Assembly (NCBI GenBank): GCA_016936395.1
Contig: JAFGXY010000050.1
Location: 1-45,076, forward strand
Source of the DNA: Paracoccaceae bacterium
Lineage (GTDB): Bacteria; Pseudomonadota; Alphaproteobacteria; Rhodobacterales; Rhodobacteraceae
Direction of reading: 5' to 3'
DNA length: 45,076 bases
Position numbers and translations under genes: made by a program. Positions 24,970-33,956 of this stretch are shown here, in pieces. Each line of letters starts with the position of its first letter. The first letter of the stretch is position 1. The notes under the pieces were generated by a model, which made no database searches, had not been told where the DNA came from, and worked only from the letters and a program-made list of their open reading frames with translations.

Positions 24970-26343
24970 ATGCTGCGCCTTGCCATCGTTGCCTGCCTGT
25001 GTCTGGCCCTGCCATTGCACGCCGAGACCCGGGTGCCGGAAAGCCCAACTGAAATCAGTCTGTCCTTTGCGCCTGTGGTCAAGGCGACAGCGCCCGCCGT
25101 GGTCAATATCTATGCCAGCCGCGAGGTGGAAGACCGGCTGTCGCCCTTTGCGGGTGACCCGTTCTTTGACCAGTTCTTTGAAGGCTTTGGCCAGACCCAG
25201 CCGAGAGTGCAAAACTCGCTGGGGTCCGGGGTGATCGTGTCGCCCGCAGGCATCGTGGTGTCGAATTATCACGTTGTCGGCCAGGCAACCGAAATCCGCG
25301 TCGTGCTGAACGACCGCCGCGAATATGCCGCCGACCTGATTTTGGGCGACAAGGAAAGCGATCTGGCGGTCTTGCGGCTGCAAGGCGCGGCTGACCTGCC
25401 TGCGCTGCGCTTGCGCGATTCGGATCAGGTGGAGGTGGGCGATCTGGTTCTGGCCATCGGCAACCCGTTCGGGGTGGGGCAAACCGTGTCACAGGGCATT
25501 GTCTCGGGCCTTGCGCGCAGTTCCGTTGGGCAAGGCCGGGGCTATTTCATCCAGACCGATGCCGCCATCAACCCCGGCAATTCCGGCGGCGCGCTGGTCG
25601 ATATGCAGGGGCGTCTGGTCGGCATCAACACGGCGATCCTGACGCGTTCGGGCGGGTCGAACGGCATCGGCTTTGCCATTCCGGCCAACCTTGTGCAGAC
25701 CGTGGTGGCGCAGGCCCAGAGCGGGGCCAGCCGCTTTACCCGGCCATGGTCGGGTGTTACCGGGCAGGCGATGGATGCAGGGATGGCCGAGGCGATGGGC
25801 CTGCCGCGCCCCGATGGGGTTTTGTTGTCAAACATCCACCCCGAAAGCCCCTTTGCCAAGGCGGGGCTGCGGCCCGGCGATGTGGTGGTGTCGATTGCCG
25901 GAGAGCCGACCAACACCCCGCAGGAAATGATCTTCCGGCTGGCGGCACTGGGTGTGGGAACCAAGGCGCGCGTCACCTATCTGCACGAAGACGGCGAGGC
26001 CTCGGCCGAGATTGCCCTGATTGCCCCACCCGAGCAGCCGCCACGCGACCCGGTGACGATCACCGACGCCAGTGCCCTGCGCGGCCTGTCGGTGGCGCGC
26101 ATCAACCCGGCGGTCAGCGCCGAAATGGGGTTGCCGGTCGATGCCACGGGCGTGGTGGTGACCGAGGCACAAGGACTTGCCGCGCAGATCGGCCTGCGCG
26201 CGGGCGATGTGCTGCTGGCCATCAACAACCGACCCGTGACCAGCCCGCAAGACGTGGCAAAAGCTGCCGTCGAACCGACCCGCCGCTGGGCGATTGATGT
26301 GAACCGGGGTGGCCAGATCATCCGGATGCGCTTCCGGCTCTAG
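24970..26343 (+). CDS. DegP/DegQ-type periplasmic serine protease
   Basis: A trypsin-like HtrA protease (457 aa). An N-terminal signal peptide ends about residue 18 (LPLHA-ET), placing it in the periplasm. The protease domain has the triad His101 (SNYHVVG), Asp131 (ESDLAVL) and Ser205 (NPGNSGG). Two PDZ domains follow, at about 260-340 and 360-455, the second containing GLRAGDVLLAINNRPV. It degrades or refolds misfolded envelope proteins. ATG 24970 has GGAGG before it, and the upstream open frame to 24847 is not needed. It is not followed by the MucD-type regulators. Confidence 0.93.
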   Translation: MLRLAIVACLCLALPLHAETRVPESPTEISLSFAPVVKATAPAVVNIYASREVEDRLSPFAGDPFFDQFFEGFGQTQPRVQNSLGSGVIVSPAGIVVSNYHVVGQATEIRVVLNDRREYAADLILGDKESDLAVLRLQGAADLPALRLRDSDQVEVGDLVLAIGNPFGVGQTVSQGIVSGLARSSVGQGRGYFIQTDAAINPGNSGGALVDMQGRLVGINTAILTRSGGSNGIGFAIPANLVQTVVAQAQSGASRFTRPWSGVTGQAMDAGMAEAMGLPRPDGVLLSNIHPESPFAKAGLRPGDVVVSIAGEPTNTPQEMIFRLAALGVGTKARVTYLHEDGEASAEIALIAPPEQPPRDPVTITDASALRGLSVARINPAVSAEMGLPVDATGVVVTEAQGLAAQIGLRAGDVLLAINNRPVTSPQDVAKAAVEPTRRWAIDVNRGGQIIRMRFRL

Positions 26344-26376
26344 CCGCCCGGCGGTGCGTGGCGTATCGTCGCCGCC

Positions 26377-27687
26377 ATGGCCGACCTGTTTGACACCGCA
26401 ACCGCCCCGAAAGCCGAAGGCCCCCGCCCCTTGGCCGACCGTCTGCGCCCGACATCGCTGGCGCAGGTGATCGGGCAGGCGCATGTGCTGGGCCCCGAGG
26501 GGCCGTTGGGGGCGATGCTGGCGGCTGGCAGCCTGTCGTCGCTGATCCTGTGGGGGCCGCCCGGCGTGGGCAAGACCACCATTGCCCGGCTGCTGGCCGA
26601 TGCAACCGACCGCAGTTTTGTGCAGATCAGCGCCATCTTTACCGGGGTGCCCGAGTTGCGCAAAGTCTTTGACGCCGCCAAACTCCGCCGCCAGAACGGC
26701 CAGGGCACGCTGCTGTTTGTCGATGAGATCCACCGTTTCAACAAGGCGCAGCAAGACGGTTTCCTGCCGCATATGGAAGATGGCACCATCCTGCTGGTCG
26801 GCGCCACCACCGAAAACCCAAGCTTTGAGTTGAACGCGGCACTGTTGTCGCGCGCGCAGGTGATCGTGCTGGAGCGCCTGTCGCTGGCCGATCTGGAGCG
26901 GCTGATGCAGCGGGCGGAAATGGACCTTGCGCGCAGCCTGCCGCTGACCGGCGCGGCGCGCGAGGCGCTGATGGACATGGCCGATGGCGATGGCCGGGCG
27001 CTGTTGAACCTGATCGAACAGGTCGCGGCGTGGCGGTTGGATCATGCCATCGACCGCGATCAGCTTGCCAGCCGCCTGATGCGCCGCGCGGCAAAATACG
27101 ACAAATCGGGGGAAGAGCATTACAACCTGATCAGCGCCTTGCACAAATCGGTGCGGGGGTCTGATCCGGACGCGGCGCTGTACTGGTTTGCGCGCATGCT
27201 GGAAGGCGGCGAAGACCCGCGCTTTCTGGCCCGTCGTCTGACCCGGATGGCGGTGGAAGACATCGGCCTTGCCGAGCCACAGGCGCAAGGCGTGTGTCTG
27301 GAGGCGTGGAACAGCTATGAACGGCTGGGCAGCCCCGAGGGAGAGTTGGCGCTGGCCAATGCGGTGGTCTACCTTGCGCTGGCGCCGAAATCGAACGCGG
27401 TCTATGCGGCCTACAAGGCGGCACGGGCGGCGGCGCGCGATACCGGCAGCCTGATGCCGCCCAAGCACATCCTGAACGCGCCGACGCGGATGATGAAGGA
27501 TATCGGCTATGGCAGCGGCTATTCTTACGACCACGATGCCGAAGACGGCTTTTCCGGGCAGGACTATTTCCCCGAAGGCATGAAGCGCCCGGTGTTCTAC
27601 CTGCCCCCTGAACGCGGGTTCGAGCGCGAATTGAAAAAGCGCGTGGAGTATTTCGCCAAGCTGCGGGCGAAACGGCAGGGCGGATAG
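26377..27687 (+). CDS. rarA: replication-associated recombination protein A
   Basis: AAA+ ATPase (436 aa) of the RarA/MgsA/Mgs1 family that acts at stalled replication forks. Walker A is GPPGVGKTT (60-68) and Walker B is LLFVDEIHRFNK. The family-typical GATTENPSFELN sensor-1 region follows. The C-terminal half has the DPDAALYWFARMLEGGEDPRF and KHILNAPTRMMKDIGYG motifs of the tetramerisation domain. It is 33 bp after the DegP-type gene. Confidence 0.96.
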   Translation: MADLFDTATAPKAEGPRPLADRLRPTSLAQVIGQAHVLGPEGPLGAMLAAGSLSSLILWGPPGVGKTTIARLLADATDRSFVQISAIFTGVPELRKVFDAAKLRRQNGQGTLLFVDEIHRFNKAQQDGFLPHMEDGTILLVGATTENPSFELNAALLSRAQVIVLERLSLADLERLMQRAEMDLARSLPLTGAAREALMDMADGDGRALLNLIEQVAAWRLDHAIDRDQLASRLMRRAAKYDKSGEEHYNLISALHKSVRGSDPDAALYWFARMLEGGEDPRFLARRLTRMAVEDIGLAEPQAQGVCLEAWNSYERLGSPEGELALANAVVYLALAPKSNAVYAAYKAARAAARDTGSLMPPKHILNAPTRMMKDIGYGSGYSYDHDAEDGFSGQDYFPEGMKRPVFYLPPERGFERELKKRVEYFAKLRAKRQGG

Positions 27688-27708
27688 GGTGGGCGCGGGA
27701 CCACCCCC

Positions 27709-27785
27709 GGGGGGCTGTCTGCACCGACCTTGAAGAAAAACGGGGGGCTGTCTGCCCCCCGGCCCCCGAGGATATTTGTCGAAAG
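27709..27785. repeat. G/C-rich direct repeat and hairpin with REP-like block
   Basis: The 14-mer GGGGGGCTGTCTGC occurs twice, at 27709-27722 and 27742-27755. The second copy continues into GCCCCCC, forming a 7-bp all-GC hairpin (27742-27760). A GAGGATATTTGTCGAAAGAG block follows at about 27768-27787, similar in layout to intergenic REP units of this group. The stretch 27688-27856 holds no other gene. The hairpin could end rarA transcription. Confidence 0.55.
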
Positions 27786-27856
27786 AGAAAGCTGCGGGGC
27801 AGCGATTGGACCTGCGGAGGTTGACAAAACCGCGCGTGAAGCACACAGAACGGTCC

Positions 27857-28231
27857 ATGATCCTGACCCTGACCCAAGTCGCCTTTGGCGGCGCAATCGG
27901 TGCATCCTTGCGCTACCTTACGAATGTGGGGGCGATGCGTGCCTTTGGGCCGGGGTTTCCCTATGCAACCCTGATGGTGAACATTCTGGGGTGTTTCCTG
28001 ATGGGGGTTCTGGCGGCGGTTCTGGCGGCCAAGGGGGGTATGCGTTTTGCGCCCTTTTTGATGACCGGCATCCTCGGCGGGTTTACCACGTTTTCGGCCT
28101 TCTCGCTGGATGCTGTCACCTTATGGGAACGCGGCCAGCTTTGGCTGTCGGCAGGCTATGTCGGCGCATCGGTCATTCTCTCGCTCGCAGCCCTGATGGC
28201 CGGGCTTTCATTGGCGAGGTCTTTGGTATGA
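27857..28231 (+). CDS. crcB: fluoride ion channel CrcB/Fluc
   Basis: A four-helix membrane protein (124 aa) that exports fluoride as an antiparallel dimer. It has GAIGASLRYL in helix 1 and GCFLMG in helix 2. The signature GILGGFTTFSAFS of helix 3 supplies the Phe-box and Thr/Ser pore residues. ATG 27857 is the natural start, and upstream in-frame sequence runs into the repeat. I see no fluoride riboswitch in the 170 bases before it. Its stop overlaps the rluC start (ATGA). Confidence 0.93.
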   Translation: MILTLTQVAFGGAIGASLRYLTNVGAMRAFGPGFPYATLMVNILGCFLMGVLAAVLAAKGGMRFAPFLMTGILGGFTTFSAFSLDAVTLWERGQLWLSAGYVGASVILSLAALMAGLSLARSLV

Positions 28232-29274
28232 GCGGCGTGAAACTTCTGACGGTGTCCGAGGATGAGGGCGCGCAGCGGCTGGACAAATGGTTCAAGCGGC
28301 GGTTTCCGCAGCTGACGCAAGGTCATGTCGAAAAGATGTGCCGCACCGGGCAGATCCGGGTTGATGGCGCGCGGGCCAAGGCGGCCGATCGCGTGGCCCC
28401 CGGCCAGACCGTCCGGGTGCCGCCGCTGCCGGACACCGAGGCACCAAGCCGCCCCTATGAGGGCCGGGTCAGCGCCGCCGATGCCAAGATGATCCAAGAC
28501 GCGGTCTTGTGGAAGGATGAGCATATCATCATCCTGAACAAGCCCCCGGGCCTGCCATCGCAGGGTGGATCGGGGCAGAGTGACCGCCACGTTGATGGCC
28601 TGACCGAGGCGCTGAAATTCGGCTACAAGGACCGGCCCAAGCTGGTGCACCGGCTGGACAAGGACACCAGTGGCGTCTTGATGCTGGCGCGCACCGACCG
28701 GGTGGCGCGGGCGCTGTCCGAGGCGCTGCGGCACCGAAACACCCGCAAGATCTATTGGGCGCTGGTTGCAGGCGTGCCGCATCCGCGCCAAGGCACGATC
28801 AAATACGGGTTGATGAAGGCGCCGGGTCATGGGCGCGGCGGCGAAGGCGAAAAGATGGTCTGCGTGCACCCCGCCAAGATGGCCGATTTCCCCGATGCCA
28901 AGCGGGCGCAGACCGATTACTTCACGCTGTGGTTTCTGGGCACACGGATGTCTTGGATGGCGCTGGAGCCGGTGACCGGCCGCACCCACCAGTTGCGCGC
29001 GCATATGGCCGAGCTTGGCCACCCGATCATCGGTGATGGCAAATACGGTGGCGGCGCGCAGGAAAACGCGGGCGATGGCTGGGGTGCGCAGGCCGGGGGT
29101 GAGATGTCGAAGAAAATGCACCTGCACGCCCGCAGCCTGAGCGTGGAACACCCGATCACCAAGGAGTTGATGACCTTCACGGCCCCGTTGCCCGAGCACA
29201 TGGCGCGCACGTGGAAACTGCTGGACTGGAACGAAAAAGATGTGCCCGCCGACCCGTTTGTGGGGTTCAAGTGA
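28228..29274 (+). CDS. rluC: 23S rRNA pseudouridine synthase RluC-type
   Basis: A 348-residue RluA-family pseudouridine synthase. An N-terminal S4 RNA-binding domain (EGAQRLDKWFKRRF) is followed by the catalytic domain. The latter carries HRLDKDTSG, with catalytic Asp144, and then GRTHQLRAHM. Family members of this type modify helix positions of 23S rRNA (RluC: 955, 2504, 2580 in E. coli). The exact site is inferred, not visible. It is coupled by 4-bp overlaps to crcB before it and the ATP12 gene after it. Confidence 0.92.
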   Translation: MSGVKLLTVSEDEGAQRLDKWFKRRFPQLTQGHVEKMCRTGQIRVDGARAKAADRVAPGQTVRVPPLPDTEAPSRPYEGRVSAADAKMIQDAVLWKDEHIIILNKPPGLPSQGGSGQSDRHVDGLTEALKFGYKDRPKLVHRLDKDTSGVLMLARTDRVARALSEALRHRNTRKIYWALVAGVPHPRQGTIKYGLMKAPGHGRGGEGEKMVCVHPAKMADFPDAKRAQTDYFTLWFLGTRMSWMALEPVTGRTHQLRAHMAELGHPIIGDGKYGGGAQENAGDGWGAQAGGEMSKKMHLHARSLSVEHPITKELMTFTAPLPEHMARTWKLLDWNEKDVPADPFVGFK

Positions 29275-29978
29275 GCGCCTGGGCACCCAAACGCTTTTGG
29301 AAAGCCGCGCAGGCCGAAGCGGTCGAGGGTGGCTTTGCCATTCGGCTGGACGCCCGCCCGGTGAAGACCCCGGCCAAGCAGCCGCTGATCGTGCCGACGC
29401 TTGCGATGGCGCAGGCCATTGCTGCCGAATGGGACGCGCAGCAGGGCCTTGTGCGGCCTGACACGATGCCGCTGACCCGCGCCGCCAATTCCGCCATCGA
29501 CAAGGTGGCGACCCAGTTTGACGGCGTGGTGGGTGAGATCGCCAATTACGGGGCCACCGATCTGCTGTGCTATCGCGCCACCGACCCGCAGGCGTTGATC
29601 GACCGGCAGACTGCCGCCTGGACCCCGTTGCTGGATTGGGCGCGCGACGAACTGGCGGCCCCGTTGCATGTCACCCATGGGGTGATCCCGATCTTGCAGC
29701 CCGAAGACAGTCTGCACCGCCTGCGTGCCCATGTGGCAGCACATTGCCCGTTCCGGATGACCGCCCTGCATGATCTGGTGGCCATCTCTGGCTCGCTGAT
29801 TTTGGGCCTTGCTGTCGCCCGCCGCCGTCTGTCGGGAGACGAAGCTTTTGCCATCAGCCGAATCGACGAACACTGGCAGATCGAGCAGTGGGGCGACGAT
29901 GAGGATGCGGCGGCGCTGGAGCAGACGCGGCGCGCTGCCTTCCTGACCGCCGAGCGATTCTTGGGATTGTGCGGGTGA
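29271..29978 (+). CDS. ATP12-family F1-ATPase assembly chaperone
   Basis: A 235-residue homologue of mitochondrial Atp12, the chaperone that binds the F1 alpha subunit during ATP synthase assembly. It has the N-terminal KRFWKAAQ and LDARPVKTPAKQPLIVPT motifs. IAAEWDAQ and the C-terminal helix DEHWQIEQWGDDEDA are also characteristic. Translation starts at GTG 29271, inside the rluC stop (GTGA), so it is coupled. ATP12 is essentially confined to alphaproteobacteria and mitochondria, supporting the taxonomic call. The 243 bp that follow hold no gene, only the bztA leader with a TCGGCC/GGCCGA dyad at 30187-30201. Confidence 0.93.
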   Translation: MSAWAPKRFWKAAQAEAVEGGFAIRLDARPVKTPAKQPLIVPTLAMAQAIAAEWDAQQGLVRPDTMPLTRAANSAIDKVATQFDGVVGEIANYGATDLLCYRATDPQALIDRQTAAWTPLLDWARDELAAPLHVTHGVIPILQPEDSLHRLRAHVAAHCPFRMTALHDLVAISGSLILGLAVARRRLSGDEAFAISRIDEHWQIEQWGDDEDAAALEQTRRAAFLTAERFLGLCG

Positions 29979-30221
29979 CAATCCTGCCCAAATGATTGGC
30001 AGAACGACGCAATTCTGCGCGCTGCCTGTGGCAAGGCATGGATTTGCAACGATTTTAGGCATTTCCCGCAGACCCGCTTGACCTTTCAAACCGCTTCGGA
30101 GGAAACTGGAGGCTGCTGGAAGGGGATAGCCTCGGTCAGTTCTGCCCCGACTGGCCCAAATCCGGGTCGTCGGGCACCAAAAAATGTCGGCCCAAGGCCG
30201 ATCACTCAGGATGAGGTAAGA

Positions 30222-31247
30222 ATGAAACAATCCGTATTCCTCGGCACCCTCGCCGCCACCGCGCTGATTGCGGGTGGTGCTTTGGCGCAGGGCACCTCGA
30301 CGCTTGACACCGTCAAGGCCCGCGGTGAGCTGAACTGTGGTGTGAACACCGGTCTGGTTGGCTTTGCGGCGCCCGACGCCAACGGCAACTGGCAGGGGTT
30401 TGACGTTGCCATCTGCAAGGCTGTGGCGGCGGCTGTTCTGGGCGACGCCTCGAAGGTCGTCTACATCCCGACCACGTCGTCGGACCGGTTCGAGCAGCTC
30501 ACCTCGGGCAAGATCGACCTGCTGTCGCGCAACACGACCTGGACCTTCTCGCGCGATACCGACCTGCGCATAGATTTCGTTGGCGTCAACTACTATGACG
30601 GTCAGGGCTTCATGGTCCGCAAGGATCTGGGCGTGTCTTCCGCCAAGGAACTGAACGGTGCGACGATCTGCATCCAGACCGGCACCACCACGGAACTGAA
30701 CCTGGCTGACTACTTCAAGGCCAATAACATGGCCTATACCGCGGTTCCGATCGAAACCAATGCCGAGGGCGAGCAGCAGTATCTGGCGGGGGCCTGCGAC
30801 GCCTACACCACCGATGCGTCTGGCCTTGCGGCCACCCGTGCTGCCTTCGCAGACCCCGAAAACCACATCATCCTTCCCGAAATCGTGTCGAAAGAGCCGC
30901 TTGGGCCGTCAGTGCGCCATGGCGACAACGCCTGGGGCGATATCGTGCGCTGGACGCTGAACGCTTTGATCGCCGCCGAGGAATATGGCATCACCTCGAC
31001 CAACATCGACGAGCTGGAGACCTCTTCGCAAAACCCGGAAGTGCAGCGGTTGCTGGGCACCTCGGGTGAGCTGGGCAAGATGATCGGGCTTGAACCGAAC
31101 TGGGCGATGAACGCGATCAAGGCCGGTGGCAACTATGGCGAGATTTTCGCCGCCACCATCGGCGAGTCGACCCCGATCGGTCTGGCCCGTGGCCTGAACG
31201 CACAGTGGACCCAAGGCGGTCTGCTTTACGCGCCGCCGTTCCGGTAA
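30222..31247 (+). CDS. bztA: glutamate/glutamine/aspartate/asparagine ABC transporter, periplasmic binding protein
   Basis: Solute-binding protein (341 aa) with a signal peptide ending near residue 22 (GGALA-QG). The mature part matches the AapJ/BztA family (SBP family 3): ARGELNCGVNTGLVGFAAPDANGNWQGFD, then SRNTTWTFSRDTDLRIDFVGVNYYDGQGFMV. The gene order A-B-C-D and the sizes (341, 417, 436, 262 aa) match the Rhodobacter capsulatus bzt operon for acidic amino acids and their amides. GAGGTAAG gives the ribosome site. A terminator-like hairpin directly follows, probably to keep the binding protein in excess. Confidence 0.95.
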   Translation: MKQSVFLGTLAATALIAGGALAQGTSTLDTVKARGELNCGVNTGLVGFAAPDANGNWQGFDVAICKAVAAAVLGDASKVVYIPTTSSDRFEQLTSGKIDLLSRNTTWTFSRDTDLRIDFVGVNYYDGQGFMVRKDLGVSSAKELNGATICIQTGTTTELNLADYFKANNMAYTAVPIETNAEGEQQYLAGACDAYTTDASGLAATRAAFADPENHIILPEIVSKEPLGPSVRHGDNAWGDIVRWTLNALIAAEEYGITSTNIDELETSSQNPEVQRLLGTSGELGKMIGLEPNWAMNAIKAGGNYGEIFAATIGESTPIGLARGLNAQWTQGGLLYAPPFR

Positions 31248-31260
31248 TCGGCTGACTTTG

Positions 31261-31287
31261 GGGCGCGCTGTCAAGGCGCGCCCTTTT
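31261..31287 (+). terminator. attenuating intrinsic terminator between bztA and bztB
   Basis: GGGCGCGC (31261-31268) pairs perfectly with GCGCGCCC (31276-31283) around a 7-base loop, and TTTT follows. It lies 14 bases after the bztA stop and 92 bases before bztB. Partial read-through would give more binding protein than permease, as in other ABC operons. Confidence 0.75.
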
Positions 31288-31378
31288 CATAACCTGCAAC
31301 AGGGTTATCCGCAGCGTCGGGGTCACCCCCCGCAACAAGGGCAAAGCCCGGTCACGCGCGGAGAATAGGGGAAAATGC

Positions 31379-32632
31379 ATGGCCGTTGTTACGGATGAAC
31401 CGAAAGCAGGCTTTCGGCTTGGGATGCTTATATACGACACGAGGTATCGTTCGATCACCATCCAGATCGTGGTTCTGATCCTGGTGATGGCCGGGGTGGC
31501 GTGGTTGGTGGACAATCTGCTGCGCAATCTTGCCGTGCTGGGCCGAGGGATCGACTTCAGCTTTCTGGGCAACCGGTCGGGCTATGACATCAACCAGACG
31601 CTGGTGGAATACACCAATGACAGCACCCATGCGCGGGCCACACTGGTGGGCCTGCTGAACACGCTGCTGGTGGCTTTTCTGGGCTGTGTGGCGGCGACGG
31701 TGGTCGGCGTGCTGGCGGGCGTGATGCGGCTGTCGAAAAACTGGGTGATCGCCCGGTTGATGACGGTCTATGTCGAAGTGTTTCGCAACATTCCGCTGCT
31801 GTTGTGGATCCTGATCATCTTTGCCGTCTTTACCGAGGCCCTGCCCGCCCCAAACGCGTTTCGTGGTGAAAACCCGGCCGCCAGCATGGTGCTGTTTGAT
31901 ACGGTGGCCTTCACCAACCGCTACACCGCGATTCCCTGGCTGATCTTTGACAATTCGATGGGTTGGCTGACCTTGGGGCCGGTGTATCTGAATATCGACC
32001 TTGTGCTGATCGTGACCGCCGTTGTCGGGGGGGTCTTTGCGAACCGGGCTATCCTGCGGCGGGCCAAGCGCATTCAGGAAGCGACCGGCGAGCGACCGAC
32101 AACCTGGTGGCAGCCGATCCTTGCGCTGTTCGGCCCGATCATTGCGGTTTTCCTGTTCCTTGGCACCCATGTCGACGCGCCGACCCTGCAAGGCTTCAAT
32201 TTCACCGGCGGTTTGCAGGTGTCGAACTCGCTGGTGGCGCTGTGGCTGGCGCTGACACTTTACACTGCCGCCTTCATCGCCGAAATCGTCCGCGCCGGGA
32301 TCAATGCCGTGTCGCGCGGACAATCCGAAGCCGCCTTTGCCCTGGGCCTGCGCCCGGGGCGCACGATGAGCCTGGTGATCCTGCCGCAAGCGCTGCGGGT
32401 GATCATCCCGCCGCTGATCTCGCAATACCTGAACCTGACCAAGAACTCGTCGCTGGCCATTGCCGTCGGCTATATGGACCTGCGCGGCACGCTGGGCGGC
32501 ATCACGCTGAACCAGACCGGGCGCGGGCTTGAGGCGATGATGCTCTTGATGCTGATCTATCTGGTCATCAGTCTGATCATCTCCGGCACCATGAACATCT
32601 ACAACAATTCCGTCCGTCTGAAGGAGCGCTGA
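31379..32632 (+). CDS. bztB: acidic amino acid ABC transporter, permease BztB
   Basis: Inner-membrane permease (417 aa) of the polar amino acid type. It has a cytoplasmic N-terminus, a first helix around residues 28-45, a long insertion in the middle of the chain, and the conserved C-terminal core. The EAA-type loop reads RGQSEAAFALGLRPGRTMSLVILPQALRV. The large insert between early helices distinguishes AapQ/BztB from the shorter HisM/GlnP permeases. The ATG at 31379 follows GGAGAATAGGGG. bztC begins one base after its stop. Confidence 0.94.
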   Translation: MAVVTDEPKAGFRLGMLIYDTRYRSITIQIVVLILVMAGVAWLVDNLLRNLAVLGRGIDFSFLGNRSGYDINQTLVEYTNDSTHARATLVGLLNTLLVAFLGCVAATVVGVLAGVMRLSKNWVIARLMTVYVEVFRNIPLLLWILIIFAVFTEALPAPNAFRGENPAASMVLFDTVAFTNRYTAIPWLIFDNSMGWLTLGPVYLNIDLVLIVTAVVGGVFANRAILRRAKRIQEATGERPTTWWQPILALFGPIIAVFLFLGTHVDAPTLQGFNFTGGLQVSNSLVALWLALTLYTAAFIAEIVRAGINAVSRGQSEAAFALGLRPGRTMSLVILPQALRVIIPPLISQYLNLTKNSSLAIAVGYMDLRGTLGGITLNQTGRGLEAMMLLMLIYLVISLIISGTMNIYNNSVRLKER

Positions 32633-32633
32633 G

Positions 32634-33944
32634 ATGAAAGCCACCTCTGACCCCTTCGTGCGCCGCGAAATGCTGGCCCCCGCTGCCCCGCCGATCACCG
32701 AGGCGGGGGCGGTGAAGTGGATGCGCGAGAACCTGTTTTCCTCGCCCTTGAACGTGATCCTGACCGTGCTGGGCATCGGCGCCGTGGTCTATCTGGTGTC
32801 GCATATCGCGCCGTGGATGCTGCGTGGCGTCTGGAACGCCGGATCGCTGTCGGAATGCCGCCAGATCATCGAGGCACGCTATGGCGAGGGCGTGACCGGG
32901 GCCTGCTGGGCGCTGATCCGCGAACGCTGGCCGCAATATCTGTTCGGGTTCTATCCGTCCGAGTTGTATTGGCGCCCGGTGCTGGCCTTTGTGCTGATGC
33001 TGGTGGCGATTGCCCCGGTGCTGTTTGACGCGCTTCCGCGCAAGATGCTGTGGTTTGCGCTGGTCTATCCGGCGCTCGGGTTCTGGCTGTTGTGGGGCGG
33101 GTCGGTCTGGGTGCCGGTGATGGCGCTTGCCGGGTTTGGCGTTGGCTATGTGGCCGCAAAGGTCGTGCAGCCTTTGGCCGGCACCATCCTTGCCAGCATT
33201 GCCGCCGTTCTTGCCCCGGTGCTGTGGTGGCTGTTCGCGGCCGGACCTGTGGCCGCAGCCCTTGAGTCGCTGATCCCGATCGCGCTGCAAGAGGTCCGCT
33301 CGCGCGAGTTTGGCGGCTTCATCCTTGCCTTCACCATCGGCTTCACCGGCATCGCTTTTTCGCTGCCCCTTGGGGTGCTGCTGGCGCTGGGTCGGCAATC
33401 AGACATGTTCATCGTCAACAAGCTATCGGTCGGATTCATCGAATTCATTCGCGGCGTGCCACTGATCACCCTGCTGTTCACCGCGTCGCTGTTGCTGAAC
33501 TACTTCCTGCCGCCGGGAACCGACTTTGACATCATCCTGCGGGTCATCATCATGGTGGTGCTGTTTGCCGCCGCCTATATCGCCGAAGTGGTGCGGGGTG
33601 GCCTTGCCGCCCTGCCGCGCGGCCAGTATGAGGCCGCCGACGCCCTAGGTCTGGATTATTTCAAGGCGCAGCGTCTGATCATCATGCCGCAAGCCCTGAA
33701 GATCTCGATCCCCGGCATCGTGTCCACCTTCATCGGCCTGTTCAAGGACACCACACTGGTGGTGTTTGTCGGCCTCTTGGACCCGCTGAAAGGCATCACC
33801 GACGCCGTGCGCGCCTCGACCGACTGGAAGGGCGTGTATTGGGAGCCCTACATCTTTGTCGGCGCCATTTTCTTCATCATCTGTTTCAGCATGTCCCGAT
33901 ACTCGATGTATCTGGAGAACAAGCTGAAAACCGACCATCGCTAA
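32634..33944 (+). CDS. bztC: acidic amino acid ABC transporter, permease BztC
   Basis: Second permease (436 aa), which pairs with BztB. About eight to nine hydrophobic segments are visible. The conserved loop reads RGQYEAADALGLDYFKAQRLIIMPQALKI, the contact for the ATPase subunit. The C-terminus YSMYLENKLKTDHR resembles AapM/BztC. An AAGGAG at the end of bztB serves as its ribosome site, so the two permeases are translationally close. bztD starts 12 bases later. Confidence 0.94.
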   Translation: MKATSDPFVRREMLAPAAPPITEAGAVKWMRENLFSSPLNVILTVLGIGAVVYLVSHIAPWMLRGVWNAGSLSECRQIIEARYGEGVTGACWALIRERWPQYLFGFYPSELYWRPVLAFVLMLVAIAPVLFDALPRKMLWFALVYPALGFWLLWGGSVWVPVMALAGFGVGYVAAKVVQPLAGTILASIAAVLAPVLWWLFAAGPVAAALESLIPIALQEVRSREFGGFILAFTIGFTGIAFSLPLGVLLALGRQSDMFIVNKLSVGFIEFIRGVPLITLLFTASLLLNYFLPPGTDFDIILRVIIMVVLFAAAYIAEVVRGGLAALPRGQYEAADALGLDYFKAQRLIIMPQALKISIPGIVSTFIGLFKDTTLVVFVGLLDPLKGITDAVRASTDWKGVYWEPYIFVGAIFFIICFSMSRYSMYLENKLKTDHR

Positions 33945-33956
33945 GGGAACCGGACC

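Noticed and set aside
27688..27856. Fluoride riboswitch upstream of crcB
   Set aside because: I found no conserved pseudoknot-type core; the spacer consists of repeats and an all-GC hairpin.
30020..30060. Sigma54 promoter before bztA
   Set aside because: GG and GC elements occur, but with 9 or 14 intervening bases instead of the required 10.
32717..33398. Open frames on both strands within bztC
   Set aside because: They are low-complexity translations (His/Gln/Arg-rich or Arg/Ala-rich) of a clear permease gene, with no ribosome sites.
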